Assembly (NCBI GenBank): GCA_018268915.1
Contig: JAFDVQ010000017.1
Location: 1 to 64,000, forward strand
Length of the DNA: 64,000 bases
Source of the DNA: Acidobacteriota bacterium
GTDB lineage: Bacteria > Acidobacteriota > Terriglobia > Terriglobales > Acidobacteriaceae
Direction of reading: 5' to 3'
The notes under the pieces are model-generated. The model searched no databases and was not told the DNA's origin. It saw only the letters and a program-made list of their open reading frames with translations. This document shows positions 33,543 through 42,240 of the stretch, in pieces. The position numbers were made by a program, and so were the translations under genes. Position 1 is the first letter of the stretch; each line of letters starts with the position of its first letter.

Positions 33543-33947
33543 ATGCCCATTCGCCCGAGAATTCTCATTGTAGGAGATGATGTTAGACAACTTTATACCT
33601 GGGAAATGATGCTGGGCATTCAATTCTCGGTCAGTATGTCTGCTCGGCTTTCAGAGGCTTTGAAGGTACTTGGAGAGCAGCGATTCGAGCTCATCATAAT
33701 CTTCAATGCCTCCGACAACTGGAAGCGACTCGTCGGCTTTTCCTCTCGCCAAATTCCCGCGGCTAAGGTCCTCGTAGTCACTACGGATGAAAATGAGTGG
33801 CCCGATTGGGCAGATGAAGTGATGTGTCGTTATCGCACGCCCAATGATCTGATAGAAAAATGCGGAGAAATATTCGGTATGCCCCGCAAATCCAAGGCCC
33901 GCGGTTTCACGGCTCGATCATCCGGCAAAGTGGTTCCGATCTCGTGA
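33543..33947 (+). CDS. Degenerate receiver-domain (response-regulator-like) protein
   Basis: A 134-residue single-domain protein, MPIRPRILIVGDDVRQLYTWEMMLGIQFSVSMSARLSEALKVLGEQRFELIIIFNASDNW. The layout is that of a CheY-like receiver: an acidic pair (DD) after strand 1 and the helix/strand pattern. Where strand 3 should end in the phospho-accepting Asp it reads IIIFNAS, and the strand-5 Lys-Pro is RTP, so phosphotransfer is unlikely. It may be a pseudo-receiver that binds partners. AGGTGG precedes the ATG. Its 3' end overlaps the convergent DUF3253 gene by 30 bp. Confidence 0.65.
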   Translation: MPIRPRILIVGDDVRQLYTWEMMLGIQFSVSMSARLSEALKVLGEQRFELIIIFNASDNWKRLVGFSSRQIPAAKVLVVTTDENEWPDWADEVMCRYRTPNDLIEKCGEIFGMPRKSKARGFTARSSGKVVPIS

Positions 33948-34286
33948 GACTAGAAGACCGCTACCGTGGACAGGTTGCATCTCGGCAAGTCCGCGCACTG
34001 GGGGCTTTCGTTTTTGATGATCTTCTTTCCCGATAGTCGATCCCGCCAGGTTCAAACGGATCGGCCCGCGTGCAGACAAGGCATTGACTTCTTTGCCGTG
34101 TTGCGTAGCAACAAGCCGCCCTTGAAGGGCCAGCTGCGCCGCGACCTCGCGGACTGAATGCATAATTGTCTTCCACTGTTCCGGCTCAAGTAGACGCGCC
34201 ACCTCCGATGGGCAGATAGTTCCGCCTGTCCTACGCTTGTTGAGGAGGGCGAAGATCGTGTTTTCAATCTCTCCGAATGATGGCAT
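33918..34286 (-). CDS. DUF3253 family protein
   Basis: A 122-residue protein. The N-terminal 80 residues fit DUF3253 (PF11625): IENTIFALLNKRRTGGTICPSEVARLLEPEQWKTIMHSVREVAAQLALQGRLVATQHGKEVNALSARGPIRLNL, a winged-helix-like fold with the typical ICPSEVAR string. The remaining 40 residues have no match I know and may come from read-through of an ancestral stop, because they overlap the convergent receiver-like gene. Function unknown; a nucleic-acid-binding role is guessed from the fold. Confidence 0.75.
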   Translation of the reverse strand: MPSFGEIENTIFALLNKRRTGGTICPSEVARLLEPEQWKTIMHSVREVAAQLALQGRLVATQHGKEVNALSARGPIRLNLAGSTIGKEDHQKRKPPVRGLAEMQPVHGSGLLVSRDRNHFAG

Positions 34287-34499
34287 CGGTACACTTTGCT
34301 AACTTCGCGGCAAGTTCATCACTCTACCTGAGACGTGACACTCGGAACCAAAGTTGCTATCGATCAATCCAACTTTGCTCAGAATCGCATTAGAAGTGCC
34401 AGAAGAAGCAGGCGAGGACGACTTATACCCACCGTTCGATGACCCAGCTCTGCGCCTTTGCGTGTGGAAAGTCCAATCACAAAATTAGAGCTCGATGAG

Positions 34500-35336
34500 T
34501 CACACGCGGATCACTTCAATTCCCATCTTCTGAAACGGAGCAATCATCTCTCTCGTGGCGCCTTTATCCGTAATCAATGCCTTCAGCACGTTCGTGGGGC
34601 ATATCCGAAAATTGGCTACTACTCCAAATTTCGTATGGTCGACAACAGCGATGTGGCGCCGTGAGTGTGCAACCATGGTGCCATTGAGATCAGCCTCGTC
34701 CGAGTTGAGACAGGTTAGTCCCCATTGCGCGTCGATGCCGTCTGCCCCGATGAATACTGTGTGAATCATTAGATTTTCGAGGCTCCTGGCGGCCGTCGGT
34801 CCGACGAGAGAGAACCAGTCTCCACGAAGGTGGCCACCAGTGACAAAAACATTTACGTCTTTGCGCTTTGACAGCTCCATTGCGATATTCGCAGTGTTCG
34901 TGACCACGGTGATTTTGCTGTTAAGAGGGATTCCTCGGATGATCTCCACGGTCGTTGTACCGGGGGTCACAGCAATCGTTTCGCCCTCAACGATCATGTT
35001 TGCTGCTGCGAGGCCGATTCTCCTTTTCTCGCTGGCCTGACGTTGCAGCTGAGCCTGGAATGATCGATCTTTCTTGAATGGCTCGTAGAAAAGCGGATCG
35101 ATGGGAACAGCTCCCCCATGAGTTCGACTGAGCAAGCCCTTCTGCTCCAGCAGGTCAAGATCTCGACGAATCGTAACGACCGTCACGCCAAGGTCTCTAC
35201 TCAGATCATCGACGGATACTGAGCCGTTCTCTCGCAGGCCGGTGAGGATGGTGGTTGAGCGATGATCTTGCCCAGCTTCGGCGGCTTTGGCAGATCGTTT
35301 CGTTCCGATGCTCTTTCTTCGTCGAGTCCGCTTCAC
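34500..35336 (-). CDS. DeoR/GlpR family sugar-phosphate-responsive regulator
   Basis: A 278-residue repressor with a basic N-terminus, a DeoR-type helix-turn-helix (VSVDDLSRDLGVTVVTIRRDLDLLEQKGLLSRTHGGAV) and the DeoRC sugar-phosphate sensor (MIVEGETIAVTPGTTTVEIIRGI...TVVTNTANIAMELSKRKDVNVFVTGGHLRGDWFSLVGPTAARSL). GTG start 4 bp behind the sugar-porter stop, so both share a message. It probably controls the surrounding sugar locus. A palindrome CTTTCGTTT-N7-AAACGAAAG, typical of the family, lies at 40350 upstream of the ManA-like gene. Confidence 0.92.
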   Translation of the reverse strand: MKRTRRRKSIGTKRSAKAAEAGQDHRSTTILTGLRENGSVSVDDLSRDLGVTVVTIRRDLDLLEQKGLLSRTHGGAVPIDPLFYEPFKKDRSFQAQLQRQASEKRRIGLAAANMIVEGETIAVTPGTTTVEIIRGIPLNSKITVVTNTANIAMELSKRKDVNVFVTGGHLRGDWFSLVGPTAARSLENLMIHTVFIGADGIDAQWGLTCLNSDEADLNGTMVAHSRRHIAVVDHTKFGVVANFRICPTNVLKALITDKGATREMIAPFQKMGIEVIRV

Positions 35337-35340
35337 AGGC

Positions 35341-36723
35341 CTATCGTGTCTCCCATTCCTGCTGAATTTGCTCCAAGGTTTTGCCCCGTGTCTCTGGAAC
35401 CATCTTCAATATAAATAGGAAGCTAATAATGCAGAGGAGTCCGTAAATGAGGAACGTTCCAGACATGCCTGCTGCATGAATCAGAGAAAGGAAGGTAAAG
35501 GTCACAATCAGTGTAGTAGTCCACAGTGCAGAGGTTGCGATGGATGCCGCTCGTCCTCGGATCTTGTTCGGAAAGATTTCAGAAATCACCACCCAAGGTA
35601 AAGGACCCATAGCGAAGGCGAAGAAAGCGACGTAAGACAGAATGCAAGAAAGAATGAAGATCGGATGGATCCCGGGAACGTTCAGCGCGATAGAAAACAC
35701 GATGAGAGAGATCGCCATTCCGCCTGAGGCGGTAAGCAACATCGTCCGCCGACCCCAACGATCCACACAACGAAGTGCAACGAGCGTACCCGCTAAGTTG
35801 GTCAAACCTATGACGATGTTGGCCGTAAGCGCGCTTCCTGACGTCTGCCCCGCAAAATGCTCGCTGATCAAAATCGACCCGTAGTAAAGGACAGTATTGA
35901 TCCCGGTAATCTGGCCCGCAATGGCCAAAGCTATCGCGATGAATAGCTGCCGACGCAGACCTGGGGAAAGTAGTTCTCGCCAGCTACCGTCCTCGGTCGC
36001 AGACGCCTGCTCCACTATCGACAGCTCTATCTGCGCTCGTTGAGCACCATAAATGCGACTCAGGATCTTCGCACTCTCGTCGCGGTGGCCGTGATTTATA
36101 AGCCAGCGGGGGCTCTCGGGAATAAATAGCAGTCCACAAAAGAAGCCAATGGCAGGAATCGCCGCTGCGCCTAGCATCCAGCGCCAGCTGCTCTCTCCAA
36201 GTCCGGCCAGTCCCCAACTGGTAACGTAAGCCGCCAGAATCCCAATCACGATGGCCAGCTGATTCATTGAGACTAGCCTTCCGCGATTTCGTGCAGGAGC
36301 CACCTCAGCGATGTAGACCGGCGTAAGCACTGAGGCGAGCCCAATCGCCAATCCCCCAATGAGTCGGCCGATTGAGAAAATAAGAATGGAACCAGCCAAC
36401 GCCGCTCCGAGAGTTGAAAGAGCAAACAGGATGGCACTGAGCAGCAGTGACCTGCGCCTCCCGAATCGATCGCCAATCAGGCTTGCTCCAGCGGCGCCAA
36501 GCAGGCATCCCAGAAGCAGAGCGCTTGCTGCCACTTCTGTTTCCACATTACTCAATGAGAATTGTCGCCTGAGGAAGAGCAGCACGCCGTTTATCACTGC
36601 TGTGTCGAACCCGAATAGGAACCCTGAAATAGCCGCCGTTACAGCGAGCAGAAAGACATACAGGGTTGAGTGGACGTCTTCCATATTTGGGAGTGCCTGA
36701 TCCGGTGCTCGTGATGGCATCAT
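35341..36723 (-). CDS. MFS sugar porter (major facilitator, sugar:H+ symporter type)
   Basis: A 460-residue inner-membrane transporter with about 12 helices. Sugar-porter signatures are present: FLFGFDTAVINGVLLFL, GDRFGRRRSLLL, the cytoplasmic PESPRWLINHG, AGQITGINTVLYY, DRWGRRTMLL and PETRGKTLEQIQQEW. It should import a hexose or related sugar by proton symport. First gene of the pair with the DeoR regulator; it diverges from two cupin isomerases across a 229-bp region holding CATCAT-N5-ATGATG (36905-36921). Confidence 0.94.
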   Translation of the reverse strand: MMPSRAPDQALPNMEDVHSTLYVFLLAVTAAISGFLFGFDTAVINGVLLFLRRQFSLSNVETEVAASALLLGCLLGAAGASLIGDRFGRRRSLLLSAILFALSTLGAALAGSILIFSIGRLIGGLAIGLASVLTPVYIAEVAPARNRGRLVSMNQLAIVIGILAAYVTSWGLAGLGESSWRWMLGAAAIPAIGFFCGLLFIPESPRWLINHGHRDESAKILSRIYGAQRAQIELSIVEQASATEDGSWRELLSPGLRRQLFIAIALAIAGQITGINTVLYYGSILISEHFAGQTSGSALTANIVIGLTNLAGTLVALRCVDRWGRRTMLLTASGGMAISLIVFSIALNVPGIHPIFILSCILSYVAFFAFAMGPLPWVVISEIFPNKIRGRAASIATSALWTTTLIVTFTFLSLIHAAGMSGTFLIYGLLCIISFLFILKMVPETRGKTLEQIQQEWETR

Positions 36724-36952
36724 AAGGATTCTCTCGTAGAACCTATTGGCAAAAGCCGAAGCGTTTGATCCGTGAGATCAGCGCTGATAAGTGTTTCCAA
36801 TTGCTGGTGGTCTGCGGCCCGGGTCAGCCAGGCTGACATCTCTAGTTAACGATCTAAACCTGGCGAAAAGAAACAAACTGTAATTCGTTATACTTCAAAC
36901 CGAACATCATTGCCCATGATGATTCAAAGCCCATGACCGTCTGGAGGGAAAT

Positions 36953-37534
36953 GTGAAGTTCACTTCGCCTATCGCGCCAGCGATATGCCAGTCGAAACTC
37001 AACTGGGATGCTGGGCAACTCGACGGCGTCGCGGTTCTGACGAGCAGGAAATTGATCCGAGATCTACAGTCAATTTTTCGCGATGCAGAGGCCTACCGGC
37101 TGTTGGATCCCGAACTGGAGGTTTACCGCGTTCAATGGTGCCAACCTGTGGACGTGGGAACTGAAGGTGGGCTCTTTTGGGGAGTGACAACCCTTCAACC
37201 TGGAAAAGTTGGGGATGAATACTTCATGACGCATGGTCACTACCACGCGAACCGAACGCGGGCAGAATACTATGCGGCGGTCAGAGGCAAAGGAATCTTG
37301 CTGCGCATGGACCAGCAACGAAATACCTGGGGCGAAGAGATGTTCTCTGGCAGCATTCATTACATCAGTGGTCGGCACGCTCATCGAGTTGTGAACGTAG
37401 GTGACGATCCGCTCGTTTTCTGGGCTTGTTGGGCCAGTGACGCCGGCTATGACTACGAGACGATTCGTTCACATGGATTCAGTTCGATAGTCGTTGATCA
37501 GGGCGGGCAACCCGCGATCGTTCAGAGCACGTGA
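36953..37534 (+). CDS. Cupin-type phosphoglucose isomerase family protein (first of two)
   Basis: A 193-residue cupin of the archaeal-type glucose-6-phosphate isomerase family (PF06560). YFMTHGHYHANRTRAEYY supplies metal ligands His96, His98 and Glu105, and RHAHRVVNVGDDPLVFWACWASDAGYDYE supplies His144; this matches the Pyrococcus enzyme's H-x-H, E, H set. The start is GTG at 36953 with GGAGGG in front; the overlapping ATG is immediately closed by a stop. Predicted to interconvert aldose- and ketose-6-phosphates. The second cupin follows directly, and the sugar porter and DeoR diverge. Confidence 0.9.
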   Translation: MKFTSPIAPAICQSKLNWDAGQLDGVAVLTSRKLIRDLQSIFRDAEAYRLLDPELEVYRVQWCQPVDVGTEGGLFWGVTTLQPGKVGDEYFMTHGHYHANRTRAEYYAAVRGKGILLRMDQQRNTWGEEMFSGSIHYISGRHAHRVVNVGDDPLVFWACWASDAGYDYETIRSHGFSSIVVDQGGQPAIVQST

Positions 37535-37545
37535 GGTGGACAACA

Positions 37546-38322
37546 GTGCTCTTTGATCCAGGTCTGAAAGTCACATTGCATGAGACTGAGCTGACGTTCG
37601 ATTACGGGTCCGACGTCATTGGACCAGCGCCTGTGCTACGGCGGCTCGATGAAATCAGACCTAGCTTGCTGGATGAGTCATGCGAAGGACCCGATCCTGT
37701 GTACGCAATCGCGATGGACGTCTACATGAGTGAAGATCGCGAGGAACTGAAGCGGCGGTATCTTCTCTTCGGCGTCGTTGCCTATGCTGCAGGAAAGCTT
37801 GGCGACGAGCCAGTTCGGAGCCAGGGGCACATCCATGCGCGGGCGCCGCATAGCGGATGGTCAACTCCAGAACTGTTCGAGATCTGGGAGGGTCGCGCAA
37901 TCGTCTACGCTCAGGAGTTTGCTGCGGACGATCCTGGCCGCTGTATCGCGATTGAAGCCAGAGAAGGCGAACAAATCGTCGTTCCTCCTGGGTGGGCCCA
38001 CTGTGTCATCAACGCAGATGAGAACAGCCGCATGGTGTTTGGAGCTCTCTGCGAGCGACAGTACGGATTTGAGTACGACGGTGTCCGAGCGCACGGGGGA
38101 CTTGCGTGGTTCCCGGTACTCGGTGATAACGAAATCAGCTGGAGGCCAAACCGTCGATACAAAGAGTCAGCCCTGCAAGCGCGCAGCTGCAGAGCATATC
38201 CGGAACTTGGGCTGGACATGAATATCCCGGTTTATCGCCAGTACCAGAACAATCCTGAAGCGCTCCAGTGGATATCCGACCCAGAGCGCTTCTCATCTCT
38301 GTGGCCCCTCTTCGAACCGTGA
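37546..38322 (+). CDS. Cupin-type phosphoglucose isomerase-like protein (second, diverged)
   Basis: A 258-residue relative of the preceding gene. The cupin ligands seem kept (SQGHIHARAPHSGWSTPELFEIWEG: His95, His97, Glu109; PPGWAHCVINADENS: His152), but there is an insertion between the H-x-H pair and the glutamate and a C-terminal extension of about 75 residues. GTG at 37546 with GAGGTGG in front is preferred; a GTG at 37531 overlapping the previous stop is the alternative. Two non-identical copies in tandem suggest either a heteromer or different sugar phosphates. Confidence 0.85.
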   Translation: MLFDPGLKVTLHETELTFDYGSDVIGPAPVLRRLDEIRPSLLDESCEGPDPVYAIAMDVYMSEDREELKRRYLLFGVVAYAAGKLGDEPVRSQGHIHARAPHSGWSTPELFEIWEGRAIVYAQEFAADDPGRCIAIEAREGEQIVVPPGWAHCVINADENSRMVFGALCERQYGFEYDGVRAHGGLAWFPVLGDNEISWRPNRRYKESALQARSCRAYPELGLDMNIPVYRQYQNNPEALQWISDPERFSSLWPLFEP

Positions 38323-38330
38323 AGTCAAAC

Positions 38331-40088
38331 TCAAGCCAGGCAATTGACGTCCCTCGCATCGCTTCTAACCCGCACCTGCGCGCGAACGGTCCCATATTCA
38401 TGACCGATATCTGGTCCGCAGGGACGGATGGTGTATGCGCCGACGGCCGCAGGAACGATAAACGTCTCAGCATAGTTGACAACGAACGGCTCAAATGCGC
38501 GCGCCGGACTTTCTACAACGATCTGCTTGCCCTCGACAAGGTTGAGAACGTTCACTGTTGCTTGAGTATCGTGAGGCACGGTCCCGGTAAACCAGTGGCG
38601 GCGTGTCTCTATAAATTCAAGCTCATGAAGTCCCGTCCGCTCTTCACGCCAGCCGTCACCCGAGTTCACTGGCTCGACACGATTGACCAATGACTCACGC
38701 ACCCACTTTGTCGTACGGTCCCACTGGATGTTCATGATCCCATGGCGAAGGTGTATTGGCCGCGGACGCCCATCTAAACCGAGCCGACCCCAATCCCACA
38801 GTTTGAATGTGAAGATGTACGGAGTGGCGCTGATCTCAAGAACCATGCTGTTTTTTCCAGAACAGTGAATGGTTCCTGCAGGAATCAGGAAATGGTCGTG
38901 CTTTCTGGCTGGAAATACGTTGACGTATTGCTCCGCCGGAAAATCGACTTCTCGATCCTGAGCACGTTCTAGGTCCCGAACCATCGCTTCTCTGTCGATC
39001 TCTTCTTTCAGCCCGAGATACACACAGGCGTCGCTCTCGGCATCCAGTAGGTAGTAGCTCTCATCCTGCGTGTACTTCATTCCAAACTGTTCGCGGATGT
39101 ACGACGTGAGCGGGTGAACCTGCAGGGAAAGGTTCCCACCGCCTATCGTGTCCAGAAAATCGAAGCGAATAGGGAATTCGGCGCCGAAGCGCGAAACAAT
39201 TTCCTCTCCGAGTAGTTGCTCCGGATGGGCGAAAACTACATCAATGGAAGGGATCTCAACCCGACGATCTCCGAAGCCAAGAAGAAGGCTGTTCTCCTCC
39301 GGCACTCCATCGAAGCACCACGCGTGATTCGGCTCTCCGTCCGGTGGCAGTTCGCACACTCGCTCCATCCAATGCCCGCCCCAGGGCCCTGGATCAAAAA
39401 ACGGAACAACCCGAAATGGCTGACTGACCGCACGGTTCAGACCGCGACGAAATGCCTCCCCAGTGATCATCTTGGGCTCGTCCGCGACATTTGTGTCGAG
39501 CAGGTAGTCGATCTTTTTGAGCAAACGGCGCTTGAGGCGGTCTGCCGCTCGCCAGTCAACAAAGAACGCCCGCTTGTACTTGAGCGACGCGCGCTCCTGA
39601 AAATTGTTCGCGCCCAAATTGCAGATCTGATTTCGCCTCTGACGCTGCTGCAATTCCCAGCGCGCCATATCAGCATAGACAAGTAAATCCGGGGTCGGAC
39701 AGATCAGGGATGCCCCAACGCCAAGGATGATGAGCGGCTCGTCGCATTTGTTGCAATGCTCTTGAGCCTGCTTGAGCCTGGATGACTCGAAGAAGTTCTC
39801 AATTTCTATCGAGTTCATCAGTCCAAAGACAGGATCATCTCCCAGCAGCGGGTTCACCATGCCGTCTATGTCTGTTGGGCTGCGGAACAGATGCTGCGTA
39901 AACATTAGAGTGGCGTCCGGCGTTTGTCTTTGAATTGCTGACGTCACCTCCCCGAGCAGCACGCCGGGATAACACTCGATCACTATGACGCCCGAAGTCC
40001 CGCGACTCAGGTTCTCTACTATCTTCTGCCACCCCGTGATGCACTCGGAAGCGGTTCCCGTAGGAATATATGGGTGTCTGTCGTACAA
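38331..40088 (-). CDS. Long class I mannose-6-phosphate-isomerase-like protein with extra N-terminal domain
   Basis: A 585-residue protein. From about residue 225 it is a class I ManA-like cupin: PWGGHWMERV, GGGNLSLQVHPLTSYIREQFG, DESYYLLDAESDACVYLGLKEEI, FPARKHDHFLIPAGTIHCSG, ATPYIFTFKLWDW. The H-P and HDH/H segments supply candidate zinc ligands. The first 200 residues (GVIVIECYPGVLLGEVTSAI, FTQHLFRSPTDIDGMV, LIILGVGASLI) are another domain, with the look of a P-loop-like or kinase-related fold but no intact Walker A. A TTG start with GGGAG upstream is used because no ATG is available. It converges on the two cupin genes with an 8-bp gap. Confidence 0.85.
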   Translation of the reverse strand: MYDRHPYIPTGTASECITGWQKIVENLSRGTSGVIVIECYPGVLLGEVTSAIQRQTPDATLMFTQHLFRSPTDIDGMVNPLLGDDPVFGLMNSIEIENFFESSRLKQAQEHCNKCDEPLIILGVGASLICPTPDLLVYADMARWELQQRQRRNQICNLGANNFQERASLKYKRAFFVDWRAADRLKRRLLKKIDYLLDTNVADEPKMITGEAFRRGLNRAVSQPFRVVPFFDPGPWGGHWMERVCELPPDGEPNHAWCFDGVPEENSLLLGFGDRRVEIPSIDVVFAHPEQLLGEEIVSRFGAEFPIRFDFLDTIGGGNLSLQVHPLTSYIREQFGMKYTQDESYYLLDAESDACVYLGLKEEIDREAMVRDLERAQDREVDFPAEQYVNVFPARKHDHFLIPAGTIHCSGKNSMVLEISATPYIFTFKLWDWGRLGLDGRPRPIHLRHGIMNIQWDRTTKWVRESLVNRVEPVNSGDGWREERTGLHELEFIETRRHWFTGTVPHDTQATVNVLNLVEGKQIVVESPARAFEPFVVNYAETFIVPAAVGAYTIRPCGPDIGHEYGTVRAQVRVRSDARDVNCLA

Positions 40089-40657
40089 GGAAGTAACTCT
40101 CCCTGTTAGTTGCGATATGCCAATTTAGAAACGCTGCAGATCTAGGCTGACGATGCTTTTTGCCAGGGTGCGCCCGCTATCGACGAGTGCACGACAAAGC
40201 ATTGTGGGATACCTGGATCGAAGGCTGGGAATCCCACGCGGGAGAATCTCGAGAGGGATGGCCCTTCATTAACCAGCAGCAATCGAACCGCTGCCGGCGT
40301 GGCGGGTTTCACCGGTTTTCTAGTTACACCGAGAAAAGAATAACACGGGCTTTCGTTTGCTACTGAAACGAAAGTCTTGACCCAGAAACACGGCTCACCA
40401 TGCACTAAGTCCGGCGTAGTTAACCGCAGGTGAACTACGGGCCGATGTTCCCGCACCCGATTATCCCGTCAATCAACATGCCGGGTCGGCGAACGCGAGG
40501 CGGGCTCATTGATCAGAAAAAGGCGTTCGCGAATCGGTTCACGTTGCAACGATACCAGTTGCTGACGGAATGAATCGGCATTCCGCGGCCGCTTACGGAA
40601 TGGAATCGCCTTGAGGTCGGTTCTCAAGTGCGTGGAGAGGCCGACCTCGGCATTCGC
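40089..40657. other. Intergenic region with operator-like palindrome
   Basis: 569 bp upstream of the ManA-like gene and behind the BON gene. The perfect palindrome at 40350-40374 is the only clear structure. A 104-codon minus-strand frame (40142-40456) exists but shows no recognisable protein features. Confidence 0.55.
40350..40374. promoter_or_regulatory. Candidate DeoR-family operator
   Basis: CTTTCGTTT (40350-40358), 7-bp spacer, AAACGAAAG (40366-40374). CTTTCRTTT half sites are characteristic of DeoR-family sugar repressors such as AgaR. It lies about 260 bp upstream of the ManA-like start. Confidence 0.6.
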
Positions 40658-41335
40658 CTAGTTTGCCGAATCCTTCCCATTTCCAGCAACCTGAAGATCG
40701 TTATCGACGGAGAAGACTCCGGGAGCAGAGTTCGCCTGAATGGCAGCGATATCTGCGTCGGTTTTGCTATCCACCACGCCGGTCAGGATCACATTGCCGT
40801 TGTCCACGATAATGTGAATTGCGTGATAGCCGAGTGGAGGGTCTACTGTAATTCCGCCAGCGGCTCTTGCCACCGACGGACCTTCCCCAAATCCCGGAGC
40901 TGCGCTCGTGTATTTCCGCAGAGTGGGCTGCGAGTATAAGCGGCGATAAAGGGAGACACGAATCCGATCATCGTTCGGCGAAGGCGGCAGAACCCGGATC
41001 TCGTTGTCTACTCCTTCAACCCCTTCAATCCCTTTCACCGCTCTTTCCGCATCCGACTTGAGAGTCGGTCTGGATGCGTAACCCTTGAGCACGATCGTCT
41101 TGCCCTTGAACGCGAAGCGCAGCGAATCAAATACTCCATAATCCGGCAGTCCGGTCAGCTTGTCCCGCACTTGCTTAATGATATTCGCGGCCAGCTGTGG
41201 CGACCAAGTACTGGTGTTGTCTTGTTCTGCGGCCTCTGTCCTCTGGCCTGTCGTACCGCTGTTCTGCGCAATAGCCAACACCGGAACCAGGATCAGGGTT
41301 CCGAATAGTCTTGCCAAAAGTGTCTGTCGCTTCAC
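40658..41335 (-). CDS. Exported protein with two BON domains
   Basis: A 225-residue exported protein with signal peptide MKRQTLLARLFGTLILVPVLAIA. Two BON domains follow: one with FDSLRFAFKGKTIVLKGYASRPTLKSDAERAVKGIEGVEGVDNEIRVLP, the other with YHAIHIIVDNGNVILTGVVDSKTDADIAAIQANSAPGVFSVDNDLQV. BON modules bind membranes and help in osmotic or envelope stress (OsmY/DolP type). It diverges from a YciE-like gene, another stress-associated family, supporting a stress role. Confidence 0.9.
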   Translation of the reverse strand: MKRQTLLARLFGTLILVPVLAIAQNSGTTGQRTEAAEQDNTSTWSPQLAANIIKQVRDKLTGLPDYGVFDSLRFAFKGKTIVLKGYASRPTLKSDAERAVKGIEGVEGVDNEIRVLPPSPNDDRIRVSLYRRLYSQPTLRKYTSAAPGFGEGPSVARAAGGITVDPPLGYHAIHIIVDNGNVILTGVVDSKTDADIAAIQANSAPGVFSVDNDLQVAGNGKDSAN

Positions 41336-41503
41336 AGTCTTCCTCCTTACCTGAACTCCACTTCAACTACTCGGATGCACAAATACTTGGAAACGTGAAC
41401 TAGGTTTCGAACTTGTCCAAGACCTTCCAGCAAACCTTATTCCAATTGTCGCAATCTCAAACGCTGAAGTGTAAGCCATACGTAAATGAAGCATGGAGGA
41501 ACA

Positions 41504-42061
41504 ATGCCGCAGTCAGACTTGAGAGAACTTTTTGTCGACGAGCTTAAAGACCTTTATAGCGCCGAGAAACAGCTGGTCAAGGCCCTTCCCAAAATGGCGA
41601 AGGCAGCAAGTTCAGAAGAACTCAAAGAAGCATTCGCAGAACATCTGGAACAGACCAAGGGACACGTGCAGCGCCTGGAAGAGATCTTTCAGGCCCTCGA
41701 AGAAAGCCCTCGCGGCAAGAAGTGCGCCGGGATGGAAGGCTTGATCAAAGAGGGTGAAGAAGCGATCCAGGAGGACTACGAAGGGGCAGTGAAGGATGCC
41801 GCGCTCATCGGTGCTGCGCAGCGTGTGGAGCACTATGAGATTGCTGCATACGGAACTGCCAAAGCACTTGCCGAAGTGATTGGTGAATCGGACCACGCCT
41901 CCACTCTCGCCGAAACTCTCGAAGAAGAGAAGGAAACAGATGAAAAGCTGACGTCGATATCCGAGCAGGTCAATGAAGAAGCGAACACAGAGCCAGAGGA
42001 AGAGGAAGGGGAAGAAGAAAAGCCCAAGTCCCGTTCAAAGGCATCGAGCGGTCGTCGCTAA
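41504..42061 (+). CDS. YciE/DUF892 ferritin-like protein
   Basis: A 185-residue four-helix protein of the DUF892 family: MPQSDLRELFVDELKDLYSAEKQLVKALPKMAKAASSEELKEAFAEHLEQTKGHVQRLEEIF, then GMEGLIKEGEEAIQEDYEGAVKDAALIGAAQRVEHYEIAAYGTAKALAEV. Glu and His in the E-x6-Y, E-x2-H and E-H-Y-E positions are candidate di-metal ligands as in YciE/YciF. The C-terminus is a long Glu/Lys tail. GGAGGAA precedes the ATG at 41504. Family members are induced under osmotic and general stress. Confidence 0.92.
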   Translation: MPQSDLRELFVDELKDLYSAEKQLVKALPKMAKAASSEELKEAFAEHLEQTKGHVQRLEEIFQALEESPRGKKCAGMEGLIKEGEEAIQEDYEGAVKDAALIGAAQRVEHYEIAAYGTAKALAEVIGESDHASTLAETLEEEKETDEKLTSISEQVNEEANTEPEEEEGEEEKPKSRSKASSGRR

Positions 42062-42240
42062 TTAAGGGATTGTCAGGGGTGCGGCTTACAAAACCGCCGC
42101 GCTTCTGGCGCCCGGCATTCCCGCGTGAGTGCAAAGACTCATCTTTTGTTCCGACACTCCGGGCTGCGATGGACGCTCAGTACCGTGCTCTGCAGGACTC
42201 TTTGCCGGCCGCGCCAGGATCGCGGGAGCACATGAGATAA

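Noticed and set aside
40142..40456. 104-codon minus-strand frame upstream of the ManA-like gene
   Set aside because: No recognisable features and it runs through the DeoR-type palindrome.
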